Shown: piece by piece, positions 38,118-42,390 of the stretch
How positions within the stretch are numbered: the stretch's first letter is position 1
Layout of the letters: every line of letters begins with the position of its first letter
Origin: an uncultured Bacteroidota bacterium
GTDB lineage: Bacteria; Bacteroidota; Bacteroidia; Chitinophagales; Chitinophagaceae
Reading direction: 5' to 3'
Assembly: GCA_903821465.1 (NCBI GenBank)
Contig: CAIJLK010000137.1
Location: forward strand, 1-42,390
Length of the DNA: 42,390 bases
Program-made: the position numbers and the translations under genes
Notes under the pieces: generated by a model
Told to the model about the DNA's origin: nothing
What the model saw: the letters and a program-made list of their open reading frames with translations, nothing else
Databases searched by the model: none

Positions 38118-39398
38118 TTATTCAAATTCGAAGCCAATATCTTTTCTAAAATAGATGCCATCAAAACTAATATTTGATAATGCTTTTTTTGATTTTTCTA
38201 CCGCATCTGATAAATTATTTCCAAAAGAGCTTACCGCCAAAACCCTGCCACCATTGGTTTCTACGCCATTCTCTGTTTTTCTTGTGCCCGCATGAAAAAT
38301 CATAGTATCAGAATCGGTTGGTATATCAAGTCCGGAAATCAATTTGTTTTTTTCATAATCACCCGGATAGCCTCCGCTTACTGCCATTACAGTAGCACAG
38401 GATCTTTCATCGAAATTAATATTTGTATCAGCAAGTGTGCCATTATCCATTGCGGCAAAGAGACTCACCAAATCGCTTTGTAATCTGGGTAATACTACCT
38501 CAGTTTCTGGGTCGCCCAAACGGCAATTGTACTCTATCACCCAGGGCTCTCCATTCATATTCATCAATCCAAAGAAAATAAACCCATGATAATTCAGGTT
38601 TTCCTTAGCTAATCCCTTCACTGTTGGATCAATGATCCGATCCGTGACTTTTTGCATGAAAGCCTCGTCCATAAAGGGCACTGGGCTCACGCAACCCATA
38701 CCCCCAGTGTTCAATCCTGTATCTCCTTCTCCAATTTTTTTATAGTCTTTTGCATGACCAATAATTTGATAATCTACTCCATCAGTTAGAATAAAAACAC
38801 TCACTTCAATTCCGCTCAAAAAGGCTTCCACTACCACTTTGCTGCTGGCTTCGCCAAATTGTTTTCCTAGGATCATCTCTTCAAAACTCTTCAATGCTTC
38901 TTCGGTAGTTTGTGAAATAATAACCCCTTTGCCAGCTGCCAATCCATCGGCTTTCAATACAACCGGTAGAGAATGGGCGGCAATATATTTTTTACCATCT
39001 TCAAAGTTCGCTGCAGTAAACTCGGCATAAGCAGCCGTTGGTATCCCTTGGCGTTCCATGAATTTCTTGCTAAAAGCCTTGCTGCCTTCTAGTTGTGCCG
39101 CTGCTTTGGAGGGAGCAACAACGGTAATCTGCTGCAAGGTTGAATCGTTTTGAAAAAAGTCGTAAATGCCATTTACCAGTGGGTCTTCCGGCCCTACCAC
39201 CAACATCCCGATCTTTTCTTGTAAACAGCCCTTCTTGATCGCTTCAAAATCGTTGGCGCCAAAAGGCAAATTCGTGCCAAATGCAGACGTGCCAGCATTT
39301 CCAGGGGCAATGAAAAGTTTATCGCAATGGTGACTCTGACTCATTTTCCATGCCAATGCATGTTCTCTGCCTCCCGATCCTAAAAGTAATATGTTCAT
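38118..39398 (-). CDS. purD: Phosphoribosylamine-glycine ligase (GAR synthetase)
   Basis: A 426-residue ATP-grasp enzyme of purine synthesis; it joins phosphoribosylamine and glycine to form GAR. Family signatures are the N-terminal LLLGSGGREHALAWKM and IAPGNAGT, the ATP-binding loop VVLKADGLAAGKGV, LNTGGMGCVSPVPF, and EYNCRLGDPETEVVLPRL, with the C-terminal domain ending FRKDIGFEFE. The length matches the bacterial family. It stands alone between the mre cluster and the divergent peptide transporter gene; no other pur gene is seen nearby. Confidence 0.97.
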   Translation of the reverse strand: MNILLLGSGGREHALAWKMSQSHHCDKLFIAPGNAGTSAFGTNLPFGANDFEAIKKGCLQEKIGMLVVGPEDPLVNGIYDFFQNDSTLQQITVVAPSKAAAQLEGSKAFSKKFMERQGIPTAAYAEFTAANFEDGKKYIAAHSLPVVLKADGLAAGKGVIISQTTEEALKSFEEMILGKQFGEASSKVVVEAFLSGIEVSVFILTDGVDYQIIGHAKDYKKIGEGDTGLNTGGMGCVSPVPFMDEAFMQKVTDRIIDPTVKGLAKENLNYHGFIFFGLMNMNGEPWVIEYNCRLGDPETEVVLPRLQSDLVSLFAAMDNGTLADTNINFDERSCATVMAVSGGYPGDYEKNKLISGLDIPTDSDTMIFHAGTRKTENGVETNGGRVLAVSSFGNNLSDAVEKSKKALSNISFDGIYFRKDIGFEFE

Positions 39399-39529
39399 GA
39401 TCTGCTCTTAATTGATTGCGCGAAAGTAGAAATTTAGAAGGTCAATCCAAGCTTTCAGCGTCAGATATTGATTTAATCACTATTTTGGCAACTCATCCCA
39501 GATGGGAATCGAAACGAAAACTAAGCTGT

Positions 39530-41032
39530 ATGAATCAGGAAATCGGACAGAAAGGGCATCCAAAGGGACTCTATGTGTTATTTGCCACAGAAATGTGGGA
39601 GCGCTTCAACTACTATGGCATGCGTGCCGTATTGGTTTTGTTCATGACAAAAGCATTGTTATTTGATAAGGTTTTTGCCAGCCATTTATACGGTAGTTAT
39701 ACCAGTTTGATTTATTTGACACCCTTGTTAGGGGGGTATATTGCGGACCGTTATTGGGGAAATAAACGGTCCATTTTGTTAGGCGGATTAGTGATGGCTG
39801 CCGGAGAATTTGTACTCTTTTTCTGCGGATCAGTGTATAGTAGCAATGCCGACCTTACCACTTTATTGTTCTTTACCGGATTGGGTTTGATGATTGCGGG
39901 TAATGGTTTTTTCAAGCCAAATATTTCATCGATGGTGGGTCAGCTGTATCCCGCACAAGACAAGCGGATCGATTCGGCCTATACTATTTTTTATATGGGG
40001 ATCAATACAGGTGGCGCGATTGGTCCATTTGTATGCGGATTAGTAGGCGATACGGGAAATCCAGCCGATTTTAAATGGGCATTCTTAGCCGGCGGCATTG
40101 GAATGGTCATTAGTGTCATCACGCTTTATTTTTTGAACGATAAATATGTGGTGAGTCCGGATAATAAACCACTCGGAAAAACCCCCGAAAATGCAGATAA
40201 AAAATTCTTGAAGCCATTGAATATGGTTCTTGGATTGACTGTGCTTTCTGTGATTACTATTGCCCTTTTGTATATCGATGCTAAAAAAGTGAATTATTTA
40301 TTCTATTTCTTGATTGGATGTATCGTATTAATTGCAACCATTATTTATTCTGATAAGACATTGAGTAAGGCAGAAAAAATTAGGGTCTCCGTAATTTTCA
40401 CTGTTTCATTTTTTGTGATCTTTTTCTGGAGTGCCTTTGAACAGGCAGGAGCTTCACTCACTTTTTTTGCGGAAGAACAAACGCAGCGCGACCTAGGATT
40501 TTTTGTAGTTCCGGCAAGTTTTTTTCAATCTTTGAATAGTTTATTTGTAGTGAGTCTGGCGCCGCTATTTGCATGGTTATGGATCAAATTGGGCAAATAT
40601 GAACCAGCATCACCATTTAAAATGTCGCTAGGTTTATTCTTATTAGCACTCGGTTATTTATGGATTGCATTTGGCGTTAAAGGCGTGCAACCAGGAATCA
40701 AAGTGAGCATGATCTGGCTCACAGGCATGTATATGATGCATACCATGGGGGAACTTTGTTTATCGCCGATTGGATTATCGCTGGTTAATAAATTAGCACC
40801 CGTAAAATTCGGATCACTGCTAATGGCTGTATGGTTTACTGCGAATGCATTTGCGAATAAATTAGCGGGTGTATTGAGTGGGTTTTATCCGGATGGGAAA
40901 ACAACTTATTTCCTTGGATATAGCATTTCTAATATGTACGATTTCTTTATGCTTTTTGTAGCCATGGCAGGAATAGCATCCTTGATACTCTTTCTCCTTT
41001 CCACTAAGTTGAAAAAATTGATGGAACAATAG
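39530..41032 (+). CDS. POT/PTR family proton-dependent oligopeptide transporter
   Basis: A 500-residue MFS-type transporter. I start at the ATG at 39530 (MNQEIGQKGHPKGLYVLF); an in-frame ATG or alternative start at 39416 would add 38 residues that do not match the family. The POT signature ExxERFxYYG is present as EMWERFNYYG at about 22-31, followed by LLGGYIADRYWG and the FKPNISSMVGQLY segment in transmembrane helix 4-5. About 12-14 helices are visible. It would import di- and tripeptides with protons. The next gene, a broken OPT transporter, is also peptide-related, so the pair may have formed a peptide-uptake locus. A terminator follows. Confidence 0.92.
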   Translation: MNQEIGQKGHPKGLYVLFATEMWERFNYYGMRAVLVLFMTKALLFDKVFASHLYGSYTSLIYLTPLLGGYIADRYWGNKRSILLGGLVMAAGEFVLFFCGSVYSSNADLTTLLFFTGLGLMIAGNGFFKPNISSMVGQLYPAQDKRIDSAYTIFYMGINTGGAIGPFVCGLVGDTGNPADFKWAFLAGGIGMVISVITLYFLNDKYVVSPDNKPLGKTPENADKKFLKPLNMVLGLTVLSVITIALLYIDAKKVNYLFYFLIGCIVLIATIIYSDKTLSKAEKIRVSVIFTVSFFVIFFWSAFEQAGASLTFFAEEQTQRDLGFFVVPASFFQSLNSLFVVSLAPLFAWLWIKLGKYEPASPFKMSLGLFLLALGYLWIAFGVKGVQPGIKVSMIWLTGMYMMHTMGELCLSPIGLSLVNKLAPVKFGSLLMAVWFTANAFANKLAGVLSGFYPDGKTTYFLGYSISNMYDFFMLFVAMAGIASLILFLLSTKLKKLMEQ

Positions 41033-41037
41033 TGATG

Positions 41038-41069
41038 AAAAAGGCGATGGATTAGTTCATCGCCTTTTT
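41038..41069 (+). terminator. Rho-independent terminator after the POT transporter
   Basis: AAAAAGGCGATG (41038-41049) and CATCGCCTTTTT (41058-41069) are exact reverse complements around an 8-base loop, followed by TTATTT. It lies six bases after the transporter stop. Confidence 0.88.
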
Positions 41070-41105
41070 TATTTGCGTACATTTATTTGTACTTAAACTC
41101 AATTT

Positions 41106-42390
41106 ATGTCGGAACAAAAAAAAGCATTTCAACCCTTTATCGCGCCGGAAAAAAATATCCCGGAGCTGACCGTTAAATCAATCCTAGTAGGAAGTTTATT
41201 CGGTGTGATTTTTGGCGCTTCCACTGTTTATTTAGCATTGAAGGCGGGCATAACAGTTTCCGCTTCCATACCCATTGCCGTAATTGCCATTACACTGGGA
41301 AGAAAATTTTTAAAGACAACCATTCTCGAAAATAATATTATTCAAACCACAGGTTCCGCGGGTGAGAGTATTGCAGCTGGTGTAGCATTTACACTTCCTG
41401 GATTTTTATTTTTATCCTCACCTGATAGTGCTGAATATTTTAATTACCTCACTATTTTAATTCTTGCCATTGTTGGTGGATTACTCGGTACTTTATTAAT
41501 GATTCCTTGAGAAAAGCACTGATCGTGAATGAACACGATAATCTGCCTTATCCGGAAGGTACCGCATGTGGAGATGTGTTGAAAGCTGGAGAGAAGGGCG
41601 GTGATTTTGCCAAAACTGCTTTCTGGGGTTTAGGCGTTGCCTTCCTGTATGCCTTGCTGCAAAAGGTTTTGCACGTAATCGCTGAAACACCTTATTATGC
41701 TACCCAACAAGCCAACAAATTTTTCCCTTCGGCAAAAGTGAGCGGAGAGATTACCCCTGAGTATATGGGTGTGGGCTATATTATTGGTCCGAAGATCGGT
41801 GGCGTTTTAGTTGCAGGTGGTGTATTGAGTTGGTTGGTATTTATTCCATTGATGTCATCACTGGTGCCACCAGATGTGATCGCCACACAGTTAATAAAAT
41901 TGGGCTACTTAGCTGATATCACTAAAGCAGGAGGTGAGGGTTCATGGGATCCGATCACCCATCAGTTTGCAGATTATTCTGCTGCTGTTTATTATGCATT
42001 TATCCGTCAGATCGGCGCTGGTACAGTTGCAGCAGGAGGTATCATTACACTCATCAAAACAATTCCAACAATTGTGAAATCTGTGAAAGGAAGTGTGGCT
42101 TCTTTGAAATCAGAATCTGGTGCAGGAGCGGCTTCTATTTTGCGTACTGAAAAAGACCTGAGTTTGAAATGGGTAGGTTGGGGAAGTTTAGGTTTGATCG
42201 CACTGATCACTGTATTGCCGCAGGTTCCGGGCGATAGCATTTTACAAAAATTATTGATTGGTGTATTAGTAATTATATTCGGAGCATTATTTGTAACGGT
42301 ATCTTCTCGCATTGTGGGTTTAATTGGATCATCTAATAATCCCATTAGTGGTATGACCATTGCTACGGTGATGGGAACGAGTTTGATCTT
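41106..42390 (+). pseudogene. OPT-family oligopeptide transporter, frameshifted and cut by window end
   Basis: The first reading frame (41106-41510, 134 residues) starts MSEQKKAFQPFIAPEKNIPELTVKS-type and shows OPT transmembrane segments, ending at a TGA at 41508. A second frame, continuous from 41507 to the window end without a stop, carries the rest: NEHDNLPYPEGTACGDVLKAGE and AETPYYATQQANKFFP are OPT-family motifs. Adding one T in the CCTTGAG stretch at 41505-41511 restores a single frame (reading IPLRKALIVNEHD), so a one-base deletion is the likely lesion. It may be a sequencing error. The full family length is about 650 residues, so the 3' part lies outside. No promoter or independent start is evident for the second part. 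Confidence 0.8.

Noticed and set aside
41500-41515. Programmed frameshift in the OPT gene
   Set aside because: The junction reads ATT CCT TGA, without a slippery heptamer or a following stem, so a deletion explains it better.
1-42390. A defence system, secondary-metabolite cluster or prophage
   Set aside because: All genes with recognisable products are housekeeping, envelope or transport genes. There are no nucleases, integrases or phage genes, and no tRNA-bounded island.

Overview
The window looks like a chromosomal segment of a Bacteroidota bacterium, most likely of the Chitinophagaceae (Sediminibacterium-like). The basis is the AT-rich sequence, the many small lipoproteins and DUF4836/DUF4369/DUF5606-type proteins, a PEP carboxylase with motif variants I associate with this phylum, candidate promoters with a TAnnTTTG -7 element, and the mreB-mreC-mreD-pbp2-rodA order. 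The placement is inferred from gene content; no rRNA or tRNA gene was seen. Almost all of the window is ordinary core genome, densely packed in short operons. I found no prophage, CRISPR array, toxin-antitoxin or defence island.

Layout. 1-731: a lipoprotein and a truncated membrane-protein gene (minus). 732-1061: a gene-free region with a near-perfect 21-bp direct repeat upstream of a PAS / histidine-box / receiver protein that has no kinase ATPase domain (1062-2111). 2112-5717 (minus): DUF4836 lipoprotein, a divergent ABC ATPase and an FtsX-like permease, apparently one operon. 5786-9954 (minus): a GH3 / beta-lactamase-like two-domain enzyme, a DUF5606 protein and a FrnE-like DsbA protein. 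10087-13465 (plus): DegT-type aminotransferase, sigma-54 (rpoN) and a membrane protein, tightly coupled. 13439-16852: an AI-2E family permease (minus) and an MMPL/RND transporter (plus). 16853-17056: purine-rich simple repeats, a long hairpin and what resembles the end of an IS3-family element. 17057-20503 (minus): TlpA-like thioredoxin lipoprotein, gatB and a PDZ protein. 20504-20790: a repeat region with two covarying hairpins.

20791-29533: alaS (minus), an M23 peptidase and a small membrane protein (plus), then an SPFH protein, an NTF2-like protein, mnmD and ppc (minus; the last three look like one operon). 29730-31264 (plus): an ECF sigma factor, a probable anti-sigma protein and a Spy-like periplasmic protein, which resemble an envelope-stress module. 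31321-37984 (minus): the cell-elongation cluster mreB, mreC, mreD, pbp2, rodA, followed by a metallo-beta-lactamase-fold hydrolase. 38118-39398: purD (minus). 39530-41032: a POT-family peptide transporter (plus). From 41106 to the window end: an OPT-family transporter broken by an apparent one-base deletion.

Cell-wall functions recur: the elongasome, an M23 peptidase, a GH3/beta-lactamase protein likely to act on muropeptides, and an envelope-stress sigma factor. The points most worth a second look are the kinase-less PAS-DHp-REC protein with repeated sites upstream, the ABC ATPase lacking its switch histidine, the paired covarying hairpins inside an inverted-repeat-bounded intergenic block, and the frameshifted OPT gene. 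I did not see a clearly new multi-gene system.
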